From assembly GCF_013328345.1 (NCBI RefSeq), contig NZ_JABULX010000002.1, positions 124,001 to 188,000 of the forward strand: 64,000 bases of DNA, written 5' to 3'. The first letter of the stretch is position 1. Each line of letters begins with the position of its first letter. The notes under the pieces are model-generated. The model worked only from the letters and a program-made list of their open reading frames with translations. It was not told the origin of the DNA and searched no databases. Below, one piece after another: positions 53,144 to 62,422 of the stretch. Source of the stretch: Marinifaba aquimaris (lineage in GTDB: Bacteria > Pseudomonadota > Gammaproteobacteria > Enterobacterales > Alteromonadaceae). The position numbers were made by a program, and so were the translations under genes.

Positions 53144-54532
53144 TTAACTCAGTGCATCCAGTAACTTTTGATGAATGCCGCCAAAACCACCATTACTCAT
53201 AACCAAGATCACATCATTTGCTTTAGCGTATTGTGTCACCTGAGTAATCAGTTCATCGAGCTGCTCAAAGCTATATGCATCTTGTTTACATTCATCACTG
53301 ATATCAGATACTGGCCAATCAATATTAGGCGGTTGAAACAAGAATACGGCATCGGCATCGATTAACGAATTAGCGATATCGGCTTTGTGCACACCCAGTT
53401 TCATGGTGGCTGAGCGCGGTTCTAACACTGCTAATATACGGCCAGAGTTTGCCGCTTGGTTCATATTATTTTTTAAACCCGCTAGCGTTGTCGCAATGGC
53501 TGTTGGGTGGTGAGCAAAGTCATCAATCACTTTTACGCCATTGACTTCGCCCTTTAATTCCATTCTGCGTTTTACATTTTCAAAGCGCGATAGCGAATCA
53601 ATAGCATCGGCGATGCGCACACCAACGTGATGTGCCGCAGCAATGGCCATTAACGCATTATTGGCATTGTGCTCGCCCATTAACGACCAAGTTACCGTGC
53701 CTTGGTATTGCTCCTGATAAATAATATCGAAAGCTGAAAAATCATCGCTCTGCGGCTTGAACTGCCAGTCGGCGATTTTACCTAATGGGTGCTCGGCCAT
53801 GGCATTTGCTGTGGTTTGTTGTTCAGACCAACACCCCATGTCCAATACTTGATTTAATGCCTGGTCATGTTGTGGCGACAATACCAGACCATTGCCCGGC
53901 ACCATGCGAATCAGGTGATGAAACTGTTTTTGAATCGCCGCTAAATCGGTAAAAATATCAGCGTGATCAAACTCAAGGTTGTTCATAATTAACGTGCGCG
54001 GACGGTAATGCACAAACTTACTGCGCTTATCAAAAAATGCGGAGTCATATTCATCCGCTTCGATAACAAAGAAAATTGAATCACCAAGGCGTGCCGAAAT
54101 ACCAAAGTTTTTGGCAATGCCACCGATTAAAAAACCAGGCTGTAAACCGTTATCTTCTAACAACCAAGCTAGCATGCTCGAAGTTGTCGTTTTACCATGC
54201 GTGCCTGACGCAGCTAAAACCCACTTGTCTTTTAGTACGTGCTCTAATAACCACTGTGGACCAGATACGTAAGGAATATTGCGATTAAGCACAGTTTCAA
54301 CGGCTTCATTACCGCGTGATAACGCATTGCCAACAATAACTAAATCGGGCTCTGGGTTTAAGTGTTCAGCGTGATACCCCTGCATTAATTCAATCCCAAG
54401 CTCTTCTAATTGAGTACTCATAGGCGGGTAAACATTGGCATCTGAGCCAGTCACTTTGTAACCCAATTGCTTAGCAATTACTGCCAAGCCACCCATAAAA
54501 GTACCGCAGATACCTAAGATATGAATATGCAT
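53144..54532 (-). CDS. mpl: Murein tripeptide ligase Mpl
   Basis: A 462-residue Mur ligase family protein. It has HILGICGTFMGGLAVIAKQL at the start, ATP-binding ASGTHGKTTTSSMLAW, EADEYDSAFFDKRSKFVHY, HNANNALMAIAAAHHVG and DDFAHHPTAI. It recycles the tripeptide L-Ala-D-Glu-meso-DAP by joining it to UDP-MurNAc in the cytoplasm. Normal length. Confidence 0.96.
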   Translation of the reverse strand: MHIHILGICGTFMGGLAVIAKQLGYKVTGSDANVYPPMSTQLEELGIELMQGYHAEHLNPEPDLVIVGNALSRGNEAVETVLNRNIPYVSGPQWLLEHVLKDKWVLAASGTHGKTTTSSMLAWLLEDNGLQPGFLIGGIAKNFGISARLGDSIFFVIEADEYDSAFFDKRSKFVHYRPRTLIMNNLEFDHADIFTDLAAIQKQFHHLIRMVPGNGLVLSPQHDQALNQVLDMGCWSEQQTTANAMAEHPLGKIADWQFKPQSDDFSAFDIIYQEQYQGTVTWSLMGEHNANNALMAIAAAHHVGVRIADAIDSLSRFENVKRRMELKGEVNGVKVIDDFAHHPTAIATTLAGLKNNMNQAANSGRILAVLEPRSATMKLGVHKADIANSLIDADAVFLFQPPNIDWPVSDISDECKQDAYSFEQLDELITQVTQYAKANDVILVMSNGGFGGIHQKLLDALS

Positions 54533-54630
54533 AGAAAAGAAAGCCTTGTTGAAAATAACGATTTAATTGTTCAGAGTAAGTAGGCTAAGCTAAAGCGAAA
54601 ACAATAACAATAAGATAAGAGTTGAGTTAG

Positions 54631-55671
54631 ATGAAAAAAAAGGAACTTTTACCCGCCCTCGCATTAATGACTTTATCCACCTCTTCATTGGCAGCTAGCC
54701 TGCCCAAAGTCGAAATGGCGTTTTGGCAAAACGATGCCTACGGCGCTTACAGCATCAACCATGATGATTTTTGTGTCGATAATACATTTGGCCTTATCAA
54801 ATATGCTTTACCCGAGTTAAAAAAACGCGGTTTAAAAGCCGCTTTTGGTGTCATTGCCAGTGATTGCAAAGATGAACACTGGGACGTGCTCAAACAAGCC
54901 ATCAACGATGGCCATGAAATTTACAATCACGCTTGGACTCACGTCACACCAAATGATGATAACTGGTCGAATGACGAGCAAATTAAACACCCACACCAAG
55001 TTATCAGCCAGAAATTAAATTACCAACCGACTTTTTACGCTTTCACCATGGACCAAGGCAGTGATGACGCCGTCAATTACCTGCAGAATATGCCGGGCTA
55101 TGTCGGTACTCGCGCGATAAACTACGTCAACAATACCGGTGTCAACTTCGACGAAGACAAAAATGATTTCGCGGTCCGTTATGACCTTTACACTGTAACC
55201 GGACAATGGTCGATTTACGAAAAGAAAAAAGAAGGTAAAGACATCTTAAATATGCATGCAGATATGGCCGCACGCTCAGGTGGCTGGGCCTATCGCACAG
55301 CGCACGGTGTAGAAGATACGTCGTGGAATAGTATCCCGCTAGCCATTTACTTAGATCACTTGGACCACATCCAAGCAAAAGTGCAAGATAATGAGCTTTG
55401 GGTCGCACCAGTATCAGAAGTCATTAAGTATCGTGCCACGCGCAGAGAATGTGCGATGACGCAAACGGCCATCGATCAGCATAGCGTTAAATTGAGCTTT
55501 GACGATAGTCCCGCCTGCAAAAAAGTGGCATCCGATGTGACTTTTATTGTGTACGGAAAAGTCAGCCAAATTGTACAAAATCAAAAAGCCTTAGCCCCGA
55601 CTGCAAATACCGAAAAACAAGCTATGTTTAACGCAAATCCACTTGATGGTGAGATCACCGTCAAATTTTAA
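54631..55671 (+). CDS. Secreted NodB-like polysaccharide deacetylase family protein
   Basis: A 346-residue protein with signal peptide LLPALALMTLSTSSLAA. The metal site is visible as INHDDFC (first Asp) and HEIYNHAWTH, the H-x3-H-like motif of carbohydrate esterase family 4. RGLKAAFGVI is the conserved strand between them. It probably deacetylates or cleaves a polysaccharide in the periplasm or outside. It ends 26 bp before fbp, and may share its transcript. Confidence 0.75.
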   Translation: MKKKELLPALALMTLSTSSLAASLPKVEMAFWQNDAYGAYSINHDDFCVDNTFGLIKYALPELKKRGLKAAFGVIASDCKDEHWDVLKQAINDGHEIYNHAWTHVTPNDDNWSNDEQIKHPHQVISQKLNYQPTFYAFTMDQGSDDAVNYLQNMPGYVGTRAINYVNNTGVNFDEDKNDFAVRYDLYTVTGQWSIYEKKKEGKDILNMHADMAARSGGWAYRTAHGVEDTSWNSIPLAIYLDHLDHIQAKVQDNELWVAPVSEVIKYRATRRECAMTQTAIDQHSVKLSFDDSPACKKVASDVTFIVYGKVSQIVQNQKALAPTANTEKQAMFNANPLDGEITVKF

Positions 55672-55697
55672 ATTGCGTTAATTAGTCAGGTTTTGTA

Positions 55698-56675
55698 ATG
55701 CAAAGACTTACCCCTACCCTACGCCACGATGGCGTAGGTATTGAGCTTATCGCGCTCATTCGCACCATTTTAGCCGCTACCAAAGAGATCTCTTTTCGCG
55801 TCAGCCAAGCAGAACTCGCAGGTATTTTAGGTTCTACATTAGATGAAAACATCCAAGGGGAAACCCAAAAAAAGCTCGATGTAGTGACCAACCAATTGCT
55901 CAAAGATATGCTGCTAGAGTGTGAGTTTGTCCGTGCAATAGCATCAGAAGAAGAGCCCAACAGTATTGCTGCCACACCCAACGCTCCCTTTGTGGTTGCC
56001 TTTGACCCACTAGACGGCTCGAGCAATATTGATATTAACGGGGCAATAGGCACTATCTTCACTATTTATCAGGCCAGAGGAGATGTCAGTGATAGCGACC
56101 CGAAACAGTTTTTACAAGGAGGTCGAAAGCAAGTATGTGCCGGTTATGTGTTATATGGCGCATCTACTAAGTTAGTCATGACAACAGGTGGCCCAACACG
56201 TGGCTATACACTTGATAGAACACATGGCGGTTATCTACTCACCACAGCTGAATTTGCAGTACCTTCAAGCACTCAAATGTTTGCCATCAATATGGCCAAT
56301 CAAAGATTTTGGCAAGCCGGCTTTAAAGCTTATGTCGATGACTTATTGGCAGGAGAAACGGGTAAAAGAGGTAAGCGCTTTAATATGCGCTGGAACGCCG
56401 CTATGGTTGCAGATGTTCATCGAACCCTTGAGCAAGGCGGCTTATTTGCTTACCCAAGCGATAATCGCGATAAAGAAAAACGGGCCAAACTCAGGTTACT
56501 TTACGAAGCCAACCCCATGGCGATGCTTATTGAACACGCGGGGGGTAAAGCTTATACCGAGCAAACCGCAATTTTAGATATTGAGCCGACTGACCTACAC
56601 CAACGCGTTGCGGTTATATTAGGCAGCCAAGATGAAGTTGAAACCTGTCTTAGCTACCTCGCCGATAATCAGTAG
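55698..56675 (+). CDS. fbp: Fructose-1,6-bisphosphatase class I
   Basis: A 325-residue enzyme with the metal-binding signature FDPLDGSSNIDIN, SEEEPN, YVLYGASTKLVMTTG and MAMLIEHAGGKAY. It hydrolyses fructose-1,6-bisphosphate in gluconeogenesis. Ribosome site CAGG, 7 bp from ATG. The 3' end overlaps a decayed reading frame on the other strand. Confidence 0.96.
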   Translation: MQRLTPTLRHDGVGIELIALIRTILAATKEISFRVSQAELAGILGSTLDENIQGETQKKLDVVTNQLLKDMLLECEFVRAIASEEEPNSIAATPNAPFVVAFDPLDGSSNIDINGAIGTIFTIYQARGDVSDSDPKQFLQGGRKQVCAGYVLYGASTKLVMTTGGPTRGYTLDRTHGGYLLTTAEFAVPSSTQMFAINMANQRFWQAGFKAYVDDLLAGETGKRGKRFNMRWNAAMVADVHRTLEQGGLFAYPSDNRDKEKRAKLRLLYEANPMAMLIEHAGGKAYTEQTAILDIEPTDLHQRVAVILGSQDEVETCLSYLADNQ

Positions 56676-56982
56676 CGATTAATCGAACTGATATTATTAC
56701 CCGCAATAAGTTGAGGTTCAGCTTCAGCTTGTTGTGGGTGTAGCCTATATCACTGATATCGGCGTAACGAGCAATAGAAATACTCACTCGACCAAGTTGC
56801 ACAGATAAGTGCGAGGAAGCGACATAATTGGTATAAAGCTGGGCAACATTTAGTTCAAAATCATCACGACCAGCGACCTTGAGGTTAGTCATGATGTTTA
56901 AATCATCATTAATTTGATAGCTGACTCTCAAACCAATTAATTTATCTTTACTACCTTTGCAAAAAAGTAAAGCCGTTAACAA
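56650..56982 (-). pseudogene. Decayed outer-membrane porin fragment
   Basis: A 110-codon minus-strand frame with no good start codon (begins at a TTG beside a terminator). The part LKVAGRDDFELNVAQLYTNY, HLSVQLGRVSISI and ADISDIGYTHNK resembles a segment of gammaproteobacterial porin-like proteins (GRDDF ... GR ... YSDFLDVGYAY). Sequence after that no longer fits. The 5' and 3' parts of such a porin are absent. Probably a deletion remnant between fbp and rpmJ. Confidence 0.35.
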
Positions 56983-57005
56983 TAAAAAAGGGCTTGATAA
57001 GCCCT
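56983..57005 (-). terminator. Intrinsic terminator of rpmE2-rpmJ2
   Basis: On the minus strand AAGGGCTT, loop ATC, AAGCCCTT, then a T-run, 6 bp past the L36 stop codon. Confidence 0.9.
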
Positions 57006-57011
57006 TGGATA

Positions 57012-57161
57012 TTAACGATTACCTTTCTTTTTTTTCTTACCCTGAACCGCTTTAAAGCGAGGGTTAGACTTACAAATCACATATAAACGACCGCGTCTTT
57101 TTACAATTTGGCAGTCTGGGTGGCGCGATTTTGCGCTCTTTAATGAACTGAGTACTTGCAT
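57012..57161 (-). CDS. rpmJ: Ribosomal protein L36, type B (zinc-independent)
   Basis: A 49-residue gene: [18 protein letters not shown], then [20 protein letters not shown] and a Lys-rich tail. It matches the YkgO type, which lacks the CxxC-Cys-His zinc site of ordinary L36. Its start overlaps the L31 stop (TAATG), so the two are translated together. It replaces the zinc form when zinc is scarce. Confidence 0.93.
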   Translation of the reverse strand: MQVLSSLKSAKSRHPDCQIVKRRGRLYVICKSNPRFKAVQGKKKKKGNR

Positions 57162-57421
57162 TAGACCGCAGCCTTTAATTTAGTGCGTGCGAAACGCTTG
57201 TTGAATTTAGCAACCTGACCATCTTGTTTTGCCACTTTCTGTTTACCTGTGTAGAAAGGGTGAGAATGAGATGAGATATCAAGTGGTACATATGGGTAAG
57301 TTTTACCTTCAACCTCAATGGTCTTATCCGTTTTAAGTGTCGAACCAACAATAATGAATTGGTCGACTGACGTATCGTGAAAAGCCACGTCTCTGTATTC
57401 AGGGTGGATACCTTGTTTCAT
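57161..57421 (-). CDS. rpmE2: Ribosomal protein L31, type B (zinc-independent)
   Basis: Start at ATG 57421, 7 bp after AGGAA; an in-frame TTG 21 bp upstream overlaps that site. The 86-residue product [16 protein letters not shown] ... [13 protein letters not shown] has no Cys, so it is the YkgM-type paralogue that needs no zinc. Replacing zinc-bearing L31 releases ribosomal zinc. A Zur-like palindrome lies 32 bp upstream. Confidence 0.95.
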   Translation of the reverse strand: MKQGIHPEYRDVAFHDTSVDQFIIVGSTLKTDKTIEVEGKTYPYVPLDISSHSHPFYTGKQKVAKQDGQVAKFNKRFARTKLKAAV

Positions 57422-57452
57422 AAATATTCCTAAATTGCTCAATTTGATAAAA

Positions 57453-57465
57453 GTTATATTATAAC
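57453..57465. promoter_or_regulatory. Zur box upstream of rpmE2-rpmJ2
   Basis: GTTATATTATAAC is a perfect palindrome about a central T, with flanking bases (AAATGTTATAATATAAC on the minus strand) close to the known Zur site GAAATGTTATANTATAACATTTC. It overlaps a TATAAT -10 element on the minus strand, so zinc-bound Zur would block transcription. Confidence 0.82.
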
Positions 57466-57535
57466 ATTTATCATTTATTGCAAATAAGAATTACTATCAA
57501 TCGCAATACGATTTTAATCTTTTTGTCACAGAAAC

Positions 57536-57565
57536 AAAAAAGCCTCAACATTATTGAGGCTTTTT
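57536..57565. terminator. Intrinsic terminator after the 5'-nucleotidase gene
   Basis: Stem GCCTCAA/TTGAGGC with loop CATTA, extended by A/T pairs and flanked by A- and T-runs on both strands. It ends the leftward nucleotidase transcript 23 bp past its stop. Confidence 0.9.
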
Positions 57566-57587
57566 AATCGGTAAAGAAGTGTATTAA

Positions 57588-59846
57588 TTACTGAGTTAAA
57601 TCAATTTTATAAATGGCACCGCGCTCATCAGTCGCTGTTTTCACCATGGGTTTTTGTTGCTTTTCAGCTACAAAATTAGCGACACGCTCAGTATCTGGCA
57701 CTCGAAAGACCACGTTTAGTTCAGCCTCAGTATCAATTTGAGCAAATGACCAATTATTATCTGCCGTTGGATTAACTGTGCCATTGGTAGTTGATAACTG
57801 ACGAATATAATTGGCTAATACATCGCGGTTAGCATCTGGGGCTTTAATAACAACATGGTCGCCACCTGTACCTGGGAAATTACCACCGCCACCAGCGCGA
57901 TAGTTATTCGAGGCAATTAAGAAAGTCATATCATCAGTAACAGCCTGACCTTGATAAGTTAAGTTCTTGATGCGCTCAGCCGATTCATCAACTAATTTAC
58001 AGCCATTTTCATAACGCGCAGCAGATGTCACATCAATTTGATATTCAACACCGTCAATCACATCAAAGTTGTAAGTAGGAAATTGAATACTAACCAGCTC
58101 TTGTTGTTCGCTCGAATTCGGATCAACTTGATTAAACATACCCGCCGAGCACTCAAGCCACTGTTTTAACTGCTCACCGCTAACTTTAAGCACCTGTAAA
58201 ATATTGGGGTAAAGGTATAAATCAGCCGCATCTTTAAGTGCTAACTCACCCTTCTCTACTGTAACAAAATCACTTTCATTACTGCAGTTTTGACCACGTG
58301 AGCAAGCTTTAAAAGGCGCTGCTGCTGATAATACTGGAATGTCTTTAAGCTCAGGATCATTTTCAATTAGTGACTCAACATATTGTTTTTGTGCATCACT
58401 GACAATTTGCACCGACGGATCGTCTTGTACCAACGCTAAAAAGCTAAACATATCATCAGACGCCGAGCCAATAGGCTGATTCATGTAATCGCGTGTTGCC
58501 TGATCAGCATCCGTTAATAATGCGGTCACTTGCTCATCGGCCATTACCTCTTCTGAGTTAACACTCGGCACAGAGACATGGTGATTAAACACAGTCCAAC
58601 TATCGTTATCCGTATCATAAGCGAGTTCTAAATCAATAATGCCTAAATGACTGCCCCAGTAACCCGCCATTACTGACGGTACGCCATTGATCGTACCTTG
58701 CTCAATATCAACATTTGGCAAGTTGGCAAACGCCGCAGATGGGAAAACGGCATGTTGGTGACCAAATAAAATGGCATCAACATCTGCCACTTGTGAGACG
58801 TAGTAGGATGACTGTTCCGCTTTCGCTTCAACATCATATGGCGAGGTGTCTAAACCTGAATGTGGAACGGCAACAATGATGTCTGCGCCTTCTGCTTTCA
58901 TCATAGGGATATATTTTTCAGCGGATGCTTTGATATCTTTTACGATGATTTTGCCAGCGAGGTGTTGCTTATCCCAAATCATAATTTGCGGTGTAACAAA
59001 ACCAATTAAGCCAATTTTAATATCTAGCGATTCACCGTTGTGGCCGGTAATCGTCTTATCTAGAATAATATATGGGTTGTAGTAAAGCTGGTCGTTACTG
59101 CTGTCGTTATCACCATCATCGACATAAACATTCGCATTGATATAGGGGAAATTAGCATCGTTTACCGACTCTTCTAAAAATGCTAAACCATAGTTATATT
59201 CATGGTTGCCATAAGTACCTACGTCGTAGCCCAGCTCGTTCATCGCTAAATACATAGGGTGTACTTCGCCAGCTTCAATACCTTTTGCTCTCATCCAATC
59301 GCCCATCGGGTTACCTTGAATAAGATCGCCATTGTCGACCAAAATAGAGTTAGCCACTTCAGCTCTTGCTTGGTGAATTAATGACGCGGTTCGGGTAAAA
59401 CCAAAACGCGTTTGCTCGTTACCTGAGTAATAATTCACATCAGTAATGTAAGCGTGTACATCCGTTGTTTCCATTAAACGCAAAGATGCAAAGTGCTCAG
59501 CGTCTAAAATCGTTGCTAAATCATCTAACGCATCACTCAATGCTAAAGCGTCAAGCTTCTGCTCTGCGTTATTGACCATGTTTTCTAATTCAGTGATTTT
59601 TGCATCGACCGCTTGCTTGCTATTGGTATCTAAATTGTCAGCATTGTCTAAGGCAGTTTTTAATTCGCTAATTTGAGCGGTCAATGAAGCTTGCTCAGTA
59701 TTGTTTTGCTCTAACTGACTTTGCAGCGCTTTTACATCACTTTGTAGCGCGCGTACTTCACTGTCGTTATCATCGCCATCACAACCTGTTAATAAACTCG
59801 CTACCGCTATTGCGATAAGGCTTGGCTTGAGGAAAGACTTATACAT
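57588..59846 (-). CDS. 5'-nucleotidase / 2',3'-cyclic phosphodiesterase family lipoprotein
   Basis: A 752-residue protein. Lipoprotein signal LIAIAVASLLTGC, then an unusual coiled coil (about 30-105: VRALQSDVKALQSQLEQN). The metallophosphatase domain has METTDVHAY, VDNGDLIQGNPMG, YGNHEYNYG, VPHSGLD and LFGHQHAVFP. The C-terminal 5'-nucleotidase domain has DLYLYPNILQVLKVSGEQLKQWLE and ASNNYRAGGGGNFPG, the substrate loop of CpdB-type enzymes. It should release nucleosides and phosphate from nucleotides at the cell surface or in the periplasm. The N-terminal coiled coil is not usual in CpdB and may be a spacer from the membrane. Confidence 0.87.
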   Translation of the reverse strand: MYKSFLKPSLIAIAVASLLTGCDGDDNDSEVRALQSDVKALQSQLEQNNTEQASLTAQISELKTALDNADNLDTNSKQAVDAKITELENMVNNAEQKLDALALSDALDDLATILDAEHFASLRLMETTDVHAYITDVNYYSGNEQTRFGFTRTASLIHQARAEVANSILVDNGDLIQGNPMGDWMRAKGIEAGEVHPMYLAMNELGYDVGTYGNHEYNYGLAFLEESVNDANFPYINANVYVDDGDNDSSNDQLYYNPYIILDKTITGHNGESLDIKIGLIGFVTPQIMIWDKQHLAGKIIVKDIKASAEKYIPMMKAEGADIIVAVPHSGLDTSPYDVEAKAEQSSYYVSQVADVDAILFGHQHAVFPSAAFANLPNVDIEQGTINGVPSVMAGYWGSHLGIIDLELAYDTDNDSWTVFNHHVSVPSVNSEEVMADEQVTALLTDADQATRDYMNQPIGSASDDMFSFLALVQDDPSVQIVSDAQKQYVESLIENDPELKDIPVLSAAAPFKACSRGQNCSNESDFVTVEKGELALKDAADLYLYPNILQVLKVSGEQLKQWLECSAGMFNQVDPNSSEQQELVSIQFPTYNFDVIDGVEYQIDVTSAARYENGCKLVDESAERIKNLTYQGQAVTDDMTFLIASNNYRAGGGGNFPGTGGDHVVIKAPDANRDVLANYIRQLSTTNGTVNPTADNNWSFAQIDTEAELNVVFRVPDTERVANFVAEKQQKPMVKTATDERGAIYKIDLTQ

Positions 59847-60152
59847 AACTGGTGTTCCTTGTGTCGTGTTAATTATTATTAGTTTTCACTAACTAGTTGT
59901 TTGCTTTGAATATTTCAGCAGGTCCAACCAGATAGATAACAGCAAGGTTCACATTTCAAAATGAAGTTTATGTAGCAGTTATATGACGTTATTTTTGAAA
60001 AACGTTAGTCATTTAAATTAAGTGGTCAGTGAACAACAATCAGTTAACAACCCTATTTTTTGTTCATAATTTATACGTACAACTGTCATATCTGCTTCCT
60101 AATTTAATCTCGCTATGAAGATTTTCTAGCCACATTAAAAAACAGGAGAAAT
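59847..60152. other. Divergent intergenic region
   Basis: 306 bp between the nucleotidase and the OB-repeat protein. There is a quasi-palindrome at about 59983-60013 (ATGAC ... TTTTTGAAAAA ... GTCAT), possibly an operator. A single CTGTCAT (60083-60089) recalls half a Pho box but has no second half. No gene was seen. Confidence 0.5.
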
Positions 60153-60155
60153 GTG

Positions 60156-62354
60156 ATGAATTTAAATTGGAAGTACCTAATTACGCTCGTACTGAGCGTC
60201 TTCTTTACTAGCTGTCTTTACGCTAATCAATACGAATGGAATAAAGACCCTATCGTCAAAGCCCCAGTATCGGGTGGTAATGGCAAAACGGTCTACTTTG
60301 ACGTGTCTCACGGCGGCACTGAAGGTAACGCCGACTGGGTTATCGATGGTGCATTTTCAGATTTTGCCGATGCCTTAGTTGCTGAAGGCTATACCGTGGT
60401 TGAATACCGCGGTGTTGATTTAAATGGCAATGGCAAGATAGAGTGGATTGATGACTACAACACGCCAGCTAATGCCGATATCAATGAAGCAATTATTACT
60501 TATGACGCGATTGCTGCTTCTGATGTATTTGTTTTAGCAGAGACAAATCGCCCTTTTACAATTGCTGAGTACGCGGCACTCAAGCAATACGTTGATGCGG
60601 GTAAAGGTATTTTCTTTATCGCCGATCACTACGATGCTGATCGCAATCTCAACACATGGGATTCGACCGAAGTATTCAATGGCTATAACCGTTCAGATTT
60701 AGCGAAATACAACCTACACAATTTATACGGTGATTTGCGCAACCCCAAGTCGGCTAATGCTGGCTGGTTAGCAGAAAACTTTGGTATTCGTTTTCGCTTC
60801 AACGCCATCGATTTAAAAGCAGGCGTCAGTGATGTCATTGCACCTAGCTTAACAGAAGGTTTAACCCAAGGTGTGGCGCCCATTTTAATGGCTGGTGGTG
60901 CAACTTTAGCCATTACTGACCCTAATTTAGCAAAAGGTTTGGTGTATATAGCACCAACGGATAATGCAACAAAATGGAACTACGCCAAAGATTCTGGCAT
61001 TTACTTTGGTGGTCAAGATGAAGGCCCTTATGTGGCGATTTCAAAACCAAGTTTAGGTAAAGCCGCTTTTATTGGTGATTCATCACCTATCGAAGATGCC
61101 ACCCCTAAATATCGCCGCCAAGACAGTGGTTCGACGAAAAAGACCTATCCAGGTTGGACAGATCCGGGTCATGCATCCGTATTATCAATCAATATCATTA
61201 ATTGGTTAGCCAACACTGAAGACTATGTAGGTTTTAATACGGCAGCTCACCCAGCTGGCTTTATGACGCCGATTCCATTAGCCGATGAAGAAAAAACAGA
61301 CCCGAATAATGGCCAACCTTGGCGCCAACCATCAAATGGCTATTTACCTTGGGATCCATCATCATTTGCCAATGGTAGTTTTGGCGCGCCTTGCCCATTA
61401 AATGGTTGCTCAGGCGGCGGAGACAACGGTGGTGGCGACAACGGTGGCGAACCGAGTGATAGCCTAACGGTCGCCCAAGCTCTGAACACAGCTAATGGTA
61501 CAGATGTTGTCGTAGAAGGTGTCATTAAAGCAGAGCTCAATGGCATTTACGCACTGTTACTCGCTGACAGTAGTAATAACAGCATTACCATCAATGTAAA
61601 ATTAGAGTCATCGCAAAGAGCTCAGTTCAGTCCAAACTTAAACCCTCAACTTATCGGGCAAAAGATTCGCGTAACAGGCCGTAGAGACACTTATATGTCT
61701 GGGCCGAGTATCGAATACGTCTCATCCATTGAACTTGTCTCAGCTTATTTATCCGTTAGCCAAGCGCTGGCCGAGCCCGTTGGTACAGAAGTGGAAGTAG
61801 TCGGTATTATTCAAAGTGAATTGAACGGTATCTACGCACTTTTATTAGCCGATGAAAATGCCTCAGGTACAACGATTAACGTTAAACTTGAATCGACTCA
61901 AAGAGCTACATTTAGCCCTAGTCTTAATCCTGATTTAATCGGCAAAAAACTGCTTGTCAAAGGCCGTCGCGACAACTACATGTCTGCACCGAGTATCGAA
62001 TATGTCTCTGAACTGACGTTACTAGATAGCACAGGCGGTGGCGATAACTCAGGTGGAGAGCCGAACAATCCAACAGATGCTATTTCGGTAAGTGACGCAT
62101 TAGCACTTAGTGAGGGCACAGATGTCAAAGTCATTGGCCAAATTACTTCGGCTTTAAACGGTCAATATGCCTTGGTTTTAAGTGAAGGTAATCAAGATAT
62201 TAATATCAAGCTGCCATCAGAATATCGCAACCAGTTTAGCCCAGAGCGAAACCCGAGTATTTTGAATCAAACAATTATTGTAGAAGGTAGAAGAGATAGA
62301 TACATGTCAGCGCCAAGTGTTGAATACATCAGTAGTATTCAATTGGCGAATTAA
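60156..62354 (+). CDS. Secreted protein with GATase-like domain and three OB-fold-like repeats
   Basis: Start taken at ATG 60156, 7 bp after AGGAG. About 732 residues with signal peptide (ITLVLSVFFTSCLYA). Residues 30-390 form an alpha/beta domain recalling class I glutamine-amidotransferase-like folds (VYFDVSHGGTEGN, DVFVLAETNRPFTIAEYAAL, GKGIFFIADHYD). A Gly/Asp linker (GGGDNGGGDNGG) follows. Three repeats of about 90 residues then share LNGIYALLLAD, FSPNLNP and GRRDxYMSxPSxEYVS; these resemble DUF6359-type OB folds, which occur in extracellular nucleases and other secreted enzymes. The function is unknown; nucleic-acid or sugar binding outside the cell is possible. Confidence 0.72.
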   Translation: MNLNWKYLITLVLSVFFTSCLYANQYEWNKDPIVKAPVSGGNGKTVYFDVSHGGTEGNADWVIDGAFSDFADALVAEGYTVVEYRGVDLNGNGKIEWIDDYNTPANADINEAIITYDAIAASDVFVLAETNRPFTIAEYAALKQYVDAGKGIFFIADHYDADRNLNTWDSTEVFNGYNRSDLAKYNLHNLYGDLRNPKSANAGWLAENFGIRFRFNAIDLKAGVSDVIAPSLTEGLTQGVAPILMAGGATLAITDPNLAKGLVYIAPTDNATKWNYAKDSGIYFGGQDEGPYVAISKPSLGKAAFIGDSSPIEDATPKYRRQDSGSTKKTYPGWTDPGHASVLSINIINWLANTEDYVGFNTAAHPAGFMTPIPLADEEKTDPNNGQPWRQPSNGYLPWDPSSFANGSFGAPCPLNGCSGGGDNGGGDNGGEPSDSLTVAQALNTANGTDVVVEGVIKAELNGIYALLLADSSNNSITINVKLESSQRAQFSPNLNPQLIGQKIRVTGRRDTYMSGPSIEYVSSIELVSAYLSVSQALAEPVGTEVEVVGIIQSELNGIYALLLADENASGTTINVKLESTQRATFSPSLNPDLIGKKLLVKGRRDNYMSAPSIEYVSELTLLDSTGGGDNSGGEPNNPTDAISVSDALALSEGTDVKVIGQITSALNGQYALVLSEGNQDINIKLPSEYRNQFSPERNPSILNQTIIVEGRRDRYMSAPSVEYISSIQLAN

Positions 62355-62374
62355 TCGCTTTTAAGCAGATATAA

Positions 62375-62402
62375 AAAAACCTAGGCAAACCTAGGTTTTT
62401 TT
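62375..62402. terminator. Bidirectional terminator
   Basis: CCTAGG CAAA CCTAGG flanked by an A-run and a T-run, so it works on both strands. It separates the convergent OB-repeat protein and FKBP genes. Confidence 0.92.
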
Positions 62403-62422
62403 ATTCGGTAAAGCTATTTAGC

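Noticed and set aside
57422-57442. Longer N-terminus of L31 from an upstream TTG
   Set aside because: The extra codons contain the ribosome site, and the family starts at the [10 protein letters not shown] methionine.
60083-60100. Pho box upstream of the nucleotidase
   Set aside because: Only one CTGTCAT half-site; the second half is not at the required distance.
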